From contig JAIBBY010000022.1 in the NCBI GenBank assembly GCA_019694455.1, forward strand, positions 17,524-81,523: 64,000 bases of DNA. The letters run 5' to 3'. Positions 27,331 to 36,559 of this stretch are shown here, one piece after another. The stretch's first letter is position 1; every line of letters begins with the position of its first letter. The position numbers and the translations under genes were made by a program. This DNA comes from Pirellulales bacterium. GTDB taxonomy: Bacteria > Planctomycetota > Planctomycetia > Pirellulales > JAEUIK01. The notes below the pieces were generated by a model. It saw nothing but the letters and a program-made list of their open reading frames with translations. It was not told where the DNA came from and searched no databases.

Positions 27331-28490
27331 CGATTCCCGCCGAAATCGTGGCGATCTGCCGACAGTGCGGCAGTGAATTGGCGCCGGCGATGCGGGCCTG
27401 CCCTGGCTGCGGTCGCCTGGTATACGCCGATCGGCTGTCTGAACTCGCACTGGCCGCGAACGCCGCCAGCGACCGCGGCGATGCGACCGCCGCCATGGCC
27501 GCCTGGCGCGAGGCCTTGGAATTGCTGCCGGCGGATTCGCGGCAACATCAGGTGGTCGCGGCGAAGATCACGGAATTGGGCAGTCGCATCGAGCGCGGCA
27601 GCGGGGCCGCGTCGGCCGAACGCCAGTCACCCGCGCTACGATTGGCGGCGGGCGTGGGCGCGCTGGGCTTGCTGTTGTGGAAGCTCAAAGCGCTGTTGCT
27701 GGGGCTCACCAAGGGAACCACGCTGTTCACCATGCTCCTGTCGCTGGGCGCGTATTGGACGATGTGGGGCTGGAAGTTTGCGCTGGGGATGGTGCTGTCG
27801 ATCTATGTGCATGAGATGGGGCACGTCTTTGCGCTGCGGCGTTATGGATTTCGCGCCGGCGCGCCGATGTTCATCCCGGGGCTGGGCGCGTTGATTCGGA
27901 TGCAGCAGCAGGTGGTCAATCCCAAGGAGGACGCGGCGATCGGCCTGGCGGGGCCCATCTACGGACTGGGGGCCGCACTGGTGGCGCTGGGCCTGTGGCG
28001 CGCGACCGAATTGCCGGTGTTTGCCGCGATCGCGGGCGTGGGAGCGTGGATCAACCTGTTTAATCTGATGCCGCTTGGCTCGCTGGACGGCGGGCGAGGC
28101 TTTCACGCCATGTCGCGCGCCCAGAGGTTGCTGGCCGCGCTGGCGGTGGGGGCGGCGTGGTGGCTGACCGGCGACGGGGTGCTGCTGCTGGTCGGCATCG
28201 TGGGACTAGCGCGCGTGCTGGGAGACAAGGCAGAGACCAAAGGCAGTGGCAAAACAACCGTTCTCTATATTCTTTTGGTGGCGTCGCTCACGGCGATTTC
28301 GCTGACGCGAACGCAGATCGAGATCGGCGACGAAGCGGCAGCGCTCGCGCCGCCGCGCACGGCTTTTTTCCAGAATTGGGAAATGTCGAAATCAGTGGGC
28401 GTGGCTAGTTGTCTTTTGGACGCGCATCGGGCGGCTCAAAAAACGCGGTCTGGTCAAAACTGGAGGACGCGGTTCCCACCTCTGTCGTGA
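27327..28490 (+). CDS. M50-family (site-2-like) membrane metalloprotease with zinc ribbon
   Basis: 387 residues from a TTG overlapping the upstream stop. The N terminus has a ribbon C11-x2-C14 and C25-x2-C28 (CRQCGSELAP, CPGCGR), then a helical stretch like one TPR (DATAAMAAWREALELLP). The membrane protease core has HEMGH at 162-166 within a helix and the third ligand D254 in PLGSLDGGR, the standard M50 arrangement for cleavage within the membrane. The last 86 bases overlap the convergent kinase gene, so the polar C-terminal tail may be dispensable. It probably works with its coupled partner gene. Confidence 0.82.
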   Translation: MTIPAEIVAICRQCGSELAPAMRACPGCGRLVYADRLSELALAANAASDRGDATAAMAAWREALELLPADSRQHQVVAAKITELGSRIERGSGAASAERQSPALRLAAGVGALGLLLWKLKALLLGLTKGTTLFTMLLSLGAYWTMWGWKFALGMVLSIYVHEMGHVFALRRYGFRAGAPMFIPGLGALIRMQQQVVNPKEDAAIGLAGPIYGLGAALVALGLWRATELPVFAAIAGVGAWINLFNLMPLGSLDGGRGFHAMSRAQRLLAALAVGAAWWLTGDGVLLLVGIVGLARVLGDKAETKGSGKTTVLYILLVASLTAISLTRTQIEIGDEAAALAPPRTAFFQNWEMSKSVGVASCLLDAHRAAQKTRSGQNWRTRFPPLS

Positions 28491-30726
28491 ACGAGGTGCT
28501 GCCAGAAGCGGCGGTCGCCGCGTTCCGATTAGCGGCGGTTTCCTGGCCGGTGGCGGCCGAAGATTGTGGAGGGCGCGCTTGACCGCGTTCGTGACGACTC
28601 CACCAAGCCTCCGCGTCGTCCAATGACCAATTCGAAGCGACACGATTGAGCATTGCCGCCAGATCGCGCGCCGTCTGCGGTCGCTTGGCGCGACTCTTTT
28701 CCAGACAGGCCAGGATCGCATGCTCGAGTTCGGCGGAGATCGACCGACCCAATCGCCGTGAGGGGGACTCGGGGATCGCCGTGAGGTGCTGTTGGCAAAG
28801 CTCGCGGAGCGTTTGGGCGCTGAACGCCGTTTGACCGGTCACCAGGAAGTAACCCACCGCGCCCACGGCATACAGGTCGCTGCAAGCATCGACCGAATCT
28901 GGCGTTTGGATGGATTCGGGCGACATGTAGAGCGGCGTGCCAGACATCTCGCTGCCGCCCTCGCGCCCTTCCTTCTCTTCGTCGATGGCTTTGACGAGGC
29001 CGAAGTCGAGCACCTTGACCACATCGGGCTCGGCGCCACGGCGATTGAGCATGATGTTCGCCGGCTTGATATCGCGATGCACCAGACCCAGCGAGTGCGC
29101 TTCGAAAAGCGAGGCGCAGATTTGGCGCAAAATGCTGACGACACGACCCTCGGGCTGGGGACCGTACTGTTCGACCAAGGTTTGGAGATTGAGTCCGTCG
29201 AGGTACTCCATCGCGTAATAAAACACGCCCTCCGGAGTTCGACCGTAATCAAAAATCGCGACGGTGTGCGGGTTGTTGAGTTTGCAGGTGATCTGCACCT
29301 CGCGTTCAAACCGCTTGATCGACGCCTCGTTGACCCGTTCCACATCGAGCAGTTTGATCGCCGTGGCGCGGCGGAGCATGGCGTGTTGCCCCATGTAGAC
29401 GACCCCCATCGCGCCGGCGCCAATCTTCTCCAACAGGCGGTATTGTCCTAGTTGCTTGGCTTCGATGGTGGCCTTCTGGGCTTTGCGTTGGAGACGCGCC
29501 ACAATGATCGTGAACACGAAAATCGCCAGCGCCCCCAGTCCCAGCAGAGCGAACATCGCGAAGAACGCCCGCTTCAAGATCGCCAACGGACGATAGGCCT
29601 CGCCGGTGTCAACTTCGGTGATGAGCCCCAACTGGTACTTGGGCAACCAGGACCAAACGCCCACCGAATATGACCCTCGATAGTCGCGATAGCCCTGCAT
29701 ATCGATTCCCGACGTGCCGGCCACGGCCGCGGCGCAGATCTTGGTAAGCGGCAACTCTCGCCGCCGGACCTTGGGGCGAAATCCCTGGGTCATGTCGCCA
29801 CCGGGATCGCGAACCTGCAGATTCAAGATTGACGCGGCCAAATCCTCATCGGGCAAAAGGCCCAGCAGAATCAGAGTTTCGTCAAACCGGCTATTCGAGA
29901 CCATCAAGCCGTCCTTGTTGACGGCATAGGTTTCACCCGTTTGACCAATCCGGCCAAGCTGCAGAATCGAAGTAAATTCCTTCTCCGGGCGAATGCGAAA
30001 CGCCAACACGCCGACGACTTGAAAACTATCGTTGCGGATCGGCGCGCATACGAACATCGTGGGCGTTCCGGTTCGTGTGCGCCCCGTAGCGTCCTTGAGG
30101 ACCACTACGCTGGGCATGGGATTGGAGACGGTCGGCTCTCCATCCAGCGTGCGCGCAAGAAAACCGGCGTATTGCGGAATGACTTGCCCGACGAGTTCGG
30201 TGGCGGTCGCCGCCACGATGCGCAACTCGCGATCGGCCACCATGAATGCGACGAAGTCGTGGGCGGACATGCCCGGCTCTAACTCCTTTTCCAATTGCAG
30301 TCGCGCTTCGCTGTTGCCAGCGGAGCTGGCGGCCTGGTCGGGAGCGCTGGGAGCAGGTTGATCGGCGGCCGTGAGCAATTGATTCACGTGTTTGCGGACA
30401 TCCGTGTTGTTGGCCAACCCCACGGCGCTCGATTCCTGCACCGCGAACCACTTTTCGAGCATGGAGCGCTCGATATTCATGAGGGCTTGCAACTCCGACC
30501 GCAGGCTGTCCTCCATCGTTTGGTGGATCGAACGGTTAATCACGTAGCCGACGATCGCCAAAAGGAAAACTGCCACGATCGGCCAAATCCAAAGCTGCTT
30601 TTTGAGCAACAGGCCCGTGCGCGACAGGCTGCGACCGAGCGAGGTCTGGCCAAAGGTCATGTGGGCTTCAACACGGTCGCGACTGCGCGTCAATCGTCGT
30701 GTATGTTTCGTGAAAAATTCCCACAT
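28405..30726 (-). CDS. Ser/Thr protein kinase with extracytoplasmic Cache-like sensor
   Basis: 773 residues. A transmembrane helix at about 46-64 is followed by an outer domain of about 320 residues with a Cache/PAS-like fold (GQTGETYAVNKDGLMVSNSR and LGLITEVDTGEAYRP are typical dCache ends), a second helix near 386-410, then a Hanks-type kinase at about 429-690. Kinase landmarks are the glycine loop IGAGAMGVVY, K458 (TAIKLL), HRDIKPANI with the HRD at 550-552, DFG at 574-576 and GTPLYMSPE. A low-complexity tail follows. Here the kinase is C-terminal to the sensor, unlike PknB. The signal and substrates are unknown. Confidence 0.87.
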   Translation of the reverse strand: MWEFFTKHTRRLTRSRDRVEAHMTFGQTSLGRSLSRTGLLLKKQLWIWPIVAVFLLAIVGYVINRSIHQTMEDSLRSELQALMNIERSMLEKWFAVQESSAVGLANNTDVRKHVNQLLTAADQPAPSAPDQAASSAGNSEARLQLEKELEPGMSAHDFVAFMVADRELRIVAATATELVGQVIPQYAGFLARTLDGEPTVSNPMPSVVVLKDATGRTRTGTPTMFVCAPIRNDSFQVVGVLAFRIRPEKEFTSILQLGRIGQTGETYAVNKDGLMVSNSRFDETLILLGLLPDEDLAASILNLQVRDPGGDMTQGFRPKVRRRELPLTKICAAAVAGTSGIDMQGYRDYRGSYSVGVWSWLPKYQLGLITEVDTGEAYRPLAILKRAFFAMFALLGLGALAIFVFTIIVARLQRKAQKATIEAKQLGQYRLLEKIGAGAMGVVYMGQHAMLRRATAIKLLDVERVNEASIKRFEREVQITCKLNNPHTVAIFDYGRTPEGVFYYAMEYLDGLNLQTLVEQYGPQPEGRVVSILRQICASLFEAHSLGLVHRDIKPANIMLNRRGAEPDVVKVLDFGLVKAIDEEKEGREGGSEMSGTPLYMSPESIQTPDSVDACSDLYAVGAVGYFLVTGQTAFSAQTLRELCQQHLTAIPESPSRRLGRSISAELEHAILACLEKSRAKRPQTARDLAAMLNRVASNWSLDDAEAWWSRHERGQARPPQSSAATGQETAANRNAATAASGSTSFTTEVGTASSSFDQTAFFEPPDARPKDN

Positions 30727-30880
30727 GAAATATCACCAGAAAGACGAGAAAATTGGCCAAACCAAGTCAAAGCGATCTTAATTGTGGGCCATTCAGCCAG
30801 CAACGAGATTCCAGCGCGTCCGTCGGCCAAGACCGCCAATGGCTCAACGGAGCGCGGGATGTGACCGCTTGGCTTAACCC

Positions 30881-31468
30881 CTAAAGCCGAATGAGCTTCG
30901 GCGCGGGAATGACCTGCCCGGTCACGCGCTGGTGGCGGCGGCAGAGGGCGGCGAAGTCGTCGGCGAGCCAGTCATAAAGCTCCGCCGGGGGCGCGAGGCG
31001 CAGCCACTTTTCCACCAGGGCGCGGCACAGGTCGTCGTAGTCGCGCTCGCTTCGGCTGTGGGCGTAGCAGCGGCCGGCGAAGCGCCGCAGGTCGCCATCG
31101 AAGGCGGGGCCGATGTGCCACAACTCATGCACGATGGTGCAGAGTTTTTCGGCCAGCGGTTGCTGCAAGAAGCGCGGCAGGTAGAACCGCAGGATGTAAA
31201 GATACTCGGCGCCCGCGGGGTCAAAGAGGCGCTGCAGCGTCCAGCGCCGGCGACCGCGGAGCGATTGCAATTCGCCGCCGGCGAAGCGCAGCGGCGTGAG
31301 CGAGGCTTGCAGGCCGTGCGCGCGGCCGTTGCGGGCGCGACTCCAGGCGATGGCCACCCGCGCGACGTCGATGTGCGCCAGCTCGGGCAGGCGACTGGTC
31401 AGATCGTCGCAGACTCGCCGGATGGCGGCGGTGAAGTCGAAGCCGGTTTGAGCCGCGTGCCAAGTCAT
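30881..31468 (-). CDS. Putative metallopeptidase, HExxH protein
   Basis: 195 residues from the ATG at 31468. Residues 114-118 are HELWH, a zincin signature, preceded by LAEKLCTIV and followed by GPAFDGDLRRF. There is no signal peptide or membrane segment, so it is probably cytoplasmic. No third ligand can be assigned with confidence. The gene follows rplQ by 34 bases on the same strand and is probably the last gene of the alpha operon; whether it has a ribosomal role is unknown. Confidence 0.68.
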   Translation of the reverse strand: MTWHAAQTGFDFTAAIRRVCDDLTSRLPELAHIDVARVAIAWSRARNGRAHGLQASLTPLRFAGGELQSLRGRRRWTLQRLFDPAGAEYLYILRFYLPRFLQQPLAEKLCTIVHELWHIGPAFDGDLRRFAGRCYAHSRSERDYDDLCRALVEKWLRLAPPAELYDWLADDFAALCRRHQRVTGQVIPAPKLIRL

Positions 31469-31502
31469 CCGTGACTCGCGTGTTGGCGGCGCCACGGCAG
31501 GA

Positions 31503-32084
31503 CTACCGGGCGTCGGCCGTTTCGCCTTCGAACTTTGGCGCCGGGGCGCGCTGCGTGACGCGATCGCGGACACCGACAAACTCGATGATCGCCCGCGCGC
31601 CGGCATCGCCCAGCCGCGGCTTGGCGAGTTTGAGGATGCGGGTGTAACCTCCGGGCCGATCGACGAAGCGGGGCGCCACCGAATCGAACAAGACGCGCAC
31701 GGCGTCTTTGTTGCCCAACAACCGCAGGGCGCGGCGCCGGGCGGCGACCACCGGAGCCATGGCGGCGACCCACTTGGCGTGTTGATCGCTCTCGCGCCAG
31801 GCCTTCCAGCCTTGCGTGCCGCGCTCGTCCTTGGCGGCGAACTGGCCCGCCTTCTCCAGGTGCGGCAGCGCACGGCGCGCGATCGTCACGCACTTTTCCA
31901 CGTAAGGCCGAATTTCCTTGGCCTTGGGCAGCGTGGTGACAATGCGACCCTTGATCTTGGGATCGTTATCGAGGCCGATCGGCTCGAGCTCGGTGAGCAG
32001 CAGGCTGGACGCCATGTTGCGGTACATGGCCTTGCGATGGCTGGGGGAGCGGCCGAGCACTCGGCCTTTTCTGCGATGTCTCAT
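31503..32084 (-). CDS. rplQ: 50S ribosomal protein L17
   Basis: 193 residues; usual L17 is about 120. The N terminus RHRRKGRVLGRSPSHRKAMY and the GGYTRILKL motif identify the family, which binds 23S rRNA near the exit tunnel. The extra length is an insertion of about 35-40 residues (RGTQGWKAWRESDQHAKWVA) after the ALPHLEKAGQ segment, plus a C-terminal tail of about 25 residues. It lies 67 bases after rpoA, as in most alpha operons. Confidence 0.95.
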   Translation of the reverse strand: MRHRRKGRVLGRSPSHRKAMYRNMASSLLLTELEPIGLDNDPKIKGRIVTTLPKAKEIRPYVEKCVTIARRALPHLEKAGQFAAKDERGTQGWKAWRESDQHAKWVAAMAPVVAARRRALRLLGNKDAVRVLFDSVAPRFVDRPGGYTRILKLAKPRLGDAGARAIIEFVGVRDRVTQRAPAPKFEGETADAR

Positions 32085-32151
32085 GGCGATCGATCCCGTC
32101 GGATAATTTCGCGGACTGTGATTTTTAACTTAGGCGGAATGCTGATGTCGA

Positions 32152-33135
32152 TCAGCGCGACCCGGCCGGGACACGCATGCCGAGCCGCAGGCCCAGGTCG
32201 GTCAGCTTTTCCTTGACTTCGTTGAGCGTGGTATCGCCGAAATTGCGCACTTCGAGGAGTTGCTCCTCTGCCCGCTGCACCAGATCGCGGAGGCTGTGGA
32301 TGTTCTCGGACTCGAGGCAGTTCATCGCGCGGACCGAGAGGTTGAGCTCGGAGAGGCTCATGCCCAGCTTGGCCTCGAGCGCGGCGTCGCCGGCGCCGCC
32401 GCGGCGCGGCTCGGCATGGACCGAGGGGCCCAACTCGGCGTACTGCACGAACGGGTTGATGTGCTTGCGCAAAATCTTGGCCGCCTCCACCAGCGCCATC
32501 TCGGGCGTCACGGTGCCGTTGGTCCAGATTTCGAGCGTCAGCTTGTCGTAGTTGGTCTTTTGACCCACGCGGGTTTCTTCCACCTCGTAGCGGACGCGGA
32601 TCACCGGGCTAAAGACGGCGTCAACCGGAATGATGCCGATCTCTTGCGATTGCTGGTCGCGCTCGGCCACCGCCTCGTAGCCGCGGCCATTCTCGACCAC
32701 CATCTCCATCACAAAGGGGATGTCCTGCGTGAGGGTGGCGATCACGTGGTCTTTGTTGATCACCTCCACCGCCTCGTCGGTCTTGACGTCGGCGCCGGTG
32801 ACCAGCCCCTTGGTGTTCTTTTCGATCCGCACCACCTTGGTCTGTTCGCTGTAGTTCTTGAAGATCAGCGACTTGCAGTTGAGGACGATGTCGGTCATAT
32901 CCTCGACCACGCCCGGCAGGGTGGTGAACTCGTGCTGGGCGCCGTGGATCTTGATCTGCGTGACGGCGCTCCCCTCCAGGCTGGACAAGAGCACGCGGCG
33001 CAGGCTATTGCCGATGGTCGATCCGAAGCCGCGTTCGAACGGCTCGGCGACAAACTTGCCATAGGTCGACGACAACGTCGCGCGCTCGGCGGCGACTTGA
33101 CTGGGCAGTTCGAGACCACGCCATCGAATACGCAT
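32152..33135 (-). CDS. rpoA: DNA-directed RNA polymerase alpha subunit
   Basis: 327 residues, the usual length. The N-terminal dimerisation and assembly domain (1-235) has [20 protein letters not shown] and [21 protein letters not shown] linker leads to the C-terminal domain (250-315), with [19 protein letters not shown] and [15 protein letters not shown], which contacts UP elements and activators. Its place between rpsD and rplQ is the normal alpha-operon arrangement. Confidence 0.98.
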   Translation of the reverse strand: MRIRWRGLELPSQVAAERATLSSTYGKFVAEPFERGFGSTIGNSLRRVLLSSLEGSAVTQIKIHGAQHEFTTLPGVVEDMTDIVLNCKSLIFKNYSEQTKVVRIEKNTKGLVTGADVKTDEAVEVINKDHVIATLTQDIPFVMEMVVENGRGYEAVAERDQQSQEIGIIPVDAVFSPVIRVRYEVEETRVGQKTNYDKLTLEIWTNGTVTPEMALVEAAKILRKHINPFVQYAELGPSVHAEPRRGGAGDAALEAKLGMSLSELNLSVRAMNCLESENIHSLRDLVQRAEEQLLEVRNFGDTTLNEVKEKLTDLGLRLGMRVPAGSR

Positions 33136-33241
33136 GGACCGTCTCCATTTGCAAAGGCGAATGGCCGCGCCTCCCAGGCGGGGCCAGACTGTGTGTTGTT
33201 TGTAACGGGCGTTGTGTGCGGTTCGTCGCGGGGCGTGTTGA

Positions 33242-33868
33242 CTAGCGCGACACCAACTCGACGATCAACTGCGTTTGCACCGGCAGCGACACGTCTTCGG
33301 CGTCGGGCAGGCGAGTGACAATTCCCTCGGGCAGGTCGCCTTCGATCACGCTCAAGAAGTCGGGCACCTGGCGCTGATTCTCGGCCATGTTCGACTGCAC
33401 GAATTGCACGCTCTTGGGGCGATTTTTGACGCGAATCACGTCTCCGGCGCGGACCAGATAACTGGGGATGTCGACCCGGCGGCCGTTGATCGTAACATGG
33501 CCGTGATTGACCAACTGGCGGGCCTGAGCGCGGCTCAGCCCCCAACCGAGGCGATGGATGATGTTGTCCAGGCGGCGCTCGAGCAGGCTCATCAGCGTGC
33601 TGCCGGTGTTGCCTTTGGAGCGCTCGGCCATGGTGACATAGGTGCGGAACTGGCGCTCCAGCACGCCGTAGTAATGCTTGACCTTCTGCTTTTCGCGCAG
33701 GTGCACGCCGTAGTCGGTGAGCTTGGCGCGACGCGACTGGTTCATGCCGGGGGGCGAGCTGCGGCGCTCGACCGCGCATTTGGGGGTGTCGCAGCGATTG
33801 CCTTTGAGAAACAGCTTGAGGCCTTCGCGGCGACAGAGCCGGCAAACCGGACCAACGTGACGAGCCAT
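33242..33868 (-). CDS. rpsD: 30S ribosomal protein S4
   Basis: 208 residues. The N-terminal region has C9, C12, C26 and C31 (VCRLCRREG and CDTPKC), the zinc-binding C+ form of S4. The S4 RNA-binding domain follows ([20 protein letters not shown], then [18 protein letters not shown]). S4 starts 30S assembly by binding the 5' domain of 16S rRNA and in many bacteria represses its own operon. It sits between rpsK and rpoA, as usual. Confidence 0.97.
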   Translation of the reverse strand: MARHVGPVCRLCRREGLKLFLKGNRCDTPKCAVERRSSPPGMNQSRRAKLTDYGVHLREKQKVKHYYGVLERQFRTYVTMAERSKGNTGSTLMSLLERRLDNIIHRLGWGLSRAQARQLVNHGHVTINGRRVDIPSYLVRAGDVIRVKNRPKSVQFVQSNMAENQRQVPDFLSVIEGDLPEGIVTRLPDAEDVSLPVQTQLIVELVSR

Positions 33869-33959
33869 GAGTACCTAAACCTTGATCGACTGCAAAGGTG
33901 AGTTGTGGGGTGTAATGCGGGCCGGCGAGCGTGTTTGCCGCGCGGCGAAATAGCGGAGT

Positions 33960-34361
33960 TTAGACGCGGCGCTTCTTGGGAGGGCGACAACCGTTGTGCG
34001 GCAGCGGGGTGATATCTTCGATCGAGCGGATGGTCATGCCCGCGGCCTGTAGCGCGGTGATGGCGCTCTCGCGTCCGGAACCTGGCCCGCGCACGCGCAC
34101 GTCCAATTCTTTGACGCCGAACTTGGAGGCCTTTTCAGCGGCTTGCTGCGCGGCCATCTGGCCGGCGAAGGGAGTGCTCTTGCGGCTTCCCTTGTAGCCC
34201 GCCGTGCCGGCGCTCGACCAGCACAAGGTGTCGCCCTTGGTGTCGGTGATGGTGACCGTGGTGTTGTTGAAGGTCGCCTTGATGTAGGCGATGCCGGCGG
34301 TGACGTTGCGCCGCGTCTTGCGACGTTTGGCGCCGGCCGAGCTCGCTGCTGCCTTACCCAC
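33960..34361 (-). CDS. rpsK: 30S ribosomal protein S11
   Basis: 133 residues from a GTG start. Family motifs are [34 protein letters not shown], and the C-terminal [19 protein letters not shown]11 forms part of the platform of the 30S subunit near the E site, with S6 and S18. It lies 55 bases after rpsM and 91 bases before rpsD in the alpha operon. Confidence 0.97.
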   Translation of the reverse strand: MGKAAASSAGAKRRKTRRNVTAGIAYIKATFNNTTVTITDTKGDTLCWSSAGTAGYKGSRKSTPFAGQMAAQQAAEKASKFGVKELDVRVRGPGSGRESAITALQAAGMTIRSIEDITPLPHNGCRPPKKRRV

Positions 34362-34416
34362 TCGATTGAACTCCCTGTGTGATGACTTCGCTAAAACTTG
34401 CCGAACCTGGCCGCGA

Positions 34417-34800
34417 TTAGCGGAGGTCCTTCACGCCCTTCTTGCCGGCCACGGTCTTCTTGGGGCCCTTGCGGGTACGGGCGTTGGTCTTGGTTCGTTG
34501 GCCGCGCACCGGCAAACCACGACGATGCCGGATGCCGCGATAGCAGTTGATGTCGCGCAGCCGCGCGATGTTCTGCGCCAGTTGACGACGCAACTGGCCT
34601 TCGACGGTGTAATCTTTGTCGAGCAGCACCGAGATGCGGGCCAGCTCGTCTTCGGCCAGTTCGCGGGCATGGGCCTGCGGATTGACTCCGGCCTTTTGGC
34701 AGAGCTCTAGCGCCGACTTGGGACCAACGCCATACAGGTACGTGAGCGACACCCAAGCGGGCTTGTCGTTCGGGATATCTACACCCATCAGACGAGGCAT
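34417..34800 (-). CDS. rpsM: 30S ribosomal protein S13
   Basis: 127 residues. The N terminus [20 protein letters not shown], the central helix-two-turns-helix, and the basic tail [18 protein letters not shown] are standard S13 features. The protein sits at the 30S head, bridges to the 50S subunit and touches the P-site tRNA. It follows rpmJ by 65 bases, the start of the alpha operon. Confidence 0.98.
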   Translation of the reverse strand: MPRLMGVDIPNDKPAWVSLTYLYGVGPKSALELCQKAGVNPQAHARELAEDELARISVLLDKDYTVEGQLRRQLAQNIARLRDINCYRGIRHRRGLPVRGQRTKTNARTRKGPKKTVAGKKGVKDLR

Positions 34801-34865
34801 GAACCGATTCTCCCTACGCGGCGGGGCCGCGATGCATCCCTAGTGGCGCCAAAAAGCGCTAAATC

Positions 34866-34979
34866 TTAACCCTGACGCTGCTTATGACGTGGATTGTTGC
34901 AGACCACAAAGACCACGCCGCGCCGGCGCACGATCTTGCAATGCTCACAAATCCGCTTGACGCTTGCGCGAACCTTCAT
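34866..34979 (-). CDS. rpmJ: 50S ribosomal protein L36
   Basis: 37 residues. The start [17 protein letters not shown] and end NPRHKQRQG are unmistakable. C11, C14, C27 and H32 form the zinc site of the C+ form. L36 stabilises the 23S rRNA near the peptidyl transferase side of the subunit. In many bacteria infA lies just before it; here infA is absent and map is the upstream gene. Confidence 0.97.
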   Translation of the reverse strand: MKVRASVKRICEHCKIVRRRGVVFVVCNNPRHKQRQG

Positions 34980-35024
34980 GACCGCAATCCTTGACCGCTC
35001 TAGTGGCTAGGTCGAAAGCACCTA

Positions 35025-35054
35025 AGTATATGAGTCCTGGCCGTTCCAACGCAA
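35025..35054 (-). promoter_or_regulatory. Possible promoter for the alpha operon
   Basis: On the minus strand, TTGCGT (35049-35054), an 18-base spacer and TATACT (35025-35030) lie about 45 bases before rpmJ, in a 159-base gap after map. The -10 box is near consensus. It would drive rpmJ to rplQ apart from the spc genes. Confidence 0.5.
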
Positions 35055-35138
35055 GGCACTACGGCGTGATTTTTGCTCCCCGCCGGTTGGTTTTCGCTGG
35101 CGGCTTTTGCTGTCCCGCCATTTGGCGGCGCTAGACCC

Positions 35139-35924
35139 TCACGGCGCCGGCTGATCGGGGGGGCCGGTGAGCACGTAGGGGCCGTTTTGCGTCATCGCAA
35201 TCGTGTGTTCGAAGTGGGCGCTCGGCTTGCCGTCGTGAGTCGACTGGGTCCAATGGTCGGCGAGCGCCTTGACGCGTTTGCCCCCCATGTTGACCATCGG
35301 CTCGACGGCGATCACCAACCCCGGCTCCAGCTTGAAATCGCCGTTGCGACGCAGCGAGCCGCTGACAAAGTTTGGCACCTGCGGGTCTTCGTGCATGTCG
35401 CGGCCAATCCCGTGGCCGACGAAACATTCGACCACCGAGAAGTTGGCGTCTTTGACATAGCGTTCCATCTCGCCGGCCACCTCGCTCCATACCTTGGCGG
35501 TGGCCATCTTTTCAATGGCCACCTGCAAAGCGCCTTTGGTGATGTCCAAGAGCCGCGCCACGTCTGGCGCCACCTGGCCCACCGGATGGGTGTAGGCGGA
35601 GTCGCCGCACCAGCCATCGAACTTCACCCCGATGTCGATGCTAACGATGTCTCCTTCTTTGAGCTGGCGCGGACCGGGAATGCCATGCACCACTTCGTCG
35701 TTGACCGAGATGCACGAGGCGGCGGGGAACGGGATTTTGCCCGGCACCCCTTTGAAGAGCGGAATGCCGCCGCAGTTGACAATGTGCTCGTCGATGGCGG
35801 CGTCGATTGCGCCGGTGGTGACGCCGGGGCGGACCATCTCGCGGGCGATCTGGTGGGCCTGCCAGACCACCAGGCCGGCCTTGCGCATCAGCGCGATCTC
35901 GCGTGGGGAACGAAGGGTATGCAC
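35139..35924 (-). CDS. map: Methionine aminopeptidase, type I
   Basis: 261 residues from a GTG start. It removes the initiator methionine from new proteins. The five metal ligands of the pita-bread fold are visible: D97 (IVSIDIGV), D108 (WCGDSAY), H171 (FVGHGIGRDMHEDP), E208 (VIAVEPMV) and E239 (AHFEHTIA); H80 is the substrate-side histidine. There is no N-terminal zinc finger, so this is the short type Ia form. It follows adk by 19 bases in the spc operon. Confidence 0.97.
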   Translation of the reverse strand: MHTLRSPREIALMRKAGLVVWQAHQIAREMVRPGVTTGAIDAAIDEHIVNCGGIPLFKGVPGKIPFPAASCISVNDEVVHGIPGPRQLKEGDIVSIDIGVKFDGWCGDSAYTHPVGQVAPDVARLLDITKGALQVAIEKMATAKVWSEVAGEMERYVKDANFSVVECFVGHGIGRDMHEDPQVPNFVSGSLRRNGDFKLEPGLVIAVEPMVNMGGKRVKALADHWTQSTHDGKPSAHFEHTIAMTQNGPYVLTGPPDQPAP

Positions 35925-35943
35925 GGTAGGGGGCGTTTGTTTT

Positions 35944-36510
35944 CTAGGCGGTGGGTGTGTGGCGTTGGATAGCTTGCATGATGCGCTGAAAGACTTCTTC
36001 CGTCGTACCGATGGCGTCGATCGCCTCCATCAATCCTTTGTCGGAGTAGTAACGAATCAAGGGACGGGTTTGATCCTGGAAAGAGCGGAGCCGTTGGCGA
36101 ATGATCTCGGGGTTGTCGTCGGACCGACCGCGGTCTGACAGTCGGCGCGTCAACTCGGCCTCGTCGACCACCAGTTCGATCACCACATCCAACGGAGTGC
36201 CCTGCTGATGCAGGTATTCGTCGAGCGCTTTGGCCTGCCCCAGGGTACGCGGAAAGCCGTCGAGCAGATAGCCGCGCTGACAATCGGGTTGCACCAACCG
36301 CTCGCCAATGAGTTGCAAAATCAAGGGATCGGGCACCAGTTGCCCGGTGTTGATGTAGTCGCTAGCCAGCCGGCCGAGCCGGGTTTTTTCTTGTTGAGCC
36401 TTGCGCAACATTTCGCCGGTGCTCAGGTGCAGGATCCCGAGCTCGCGAATCATGTTGGCCGATTGGGTACCTTTTCCGGCTCCGGGCGGACCGATGAAGA
36501 CTATCCGCAT
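35944..36510 (-). CDS. adk: Adenylate kinase (short LID form)
   Basis: 188 residues. The P-loop is GPPGAGKGTQ at 7-16; the AMP-binding segment is HLSTGEMLR and GYLLDGFPRTLGQAKALD; the short LID is represented by DRGRSDDNPEIIRQRL, with no zinc-binding cysteines. It converts ATP + AMP to 2 ADP in the cytoplasm. It lies between secY and map, the standard spc-operon place. Confidence 0.97.
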   Translation of the reverse strand: MRIVFIGPPGAGKGTQSANMIRELGILHLSTGEMLRKAQQEKTRLGRLASDYINTGQLVPDPLILQLIGERLVQPDCQRGYLLDGFPRTLGQAKALDEYLHQQGTPLDVVIELVVDEAELTRRLSDRGRSDDNPEIIRQRLRSFQDQTRPLIRYYSDKGLMEAIDAIGTTEEVFQRIMQAIQRHTPTA

Positions 36511-36559
36511 GGGCGCACTCTCGGAGCCTGCGACGCCGGCTTTGACCGGCGTCCGGCGG

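Noticed and set aside
30841..30880. Possible terminator after the last alpha-operon gene
   Set aside because: GGCTT and AAGCC can pair around an eight-base loop, but the stem is only five bases and no T-run follows.
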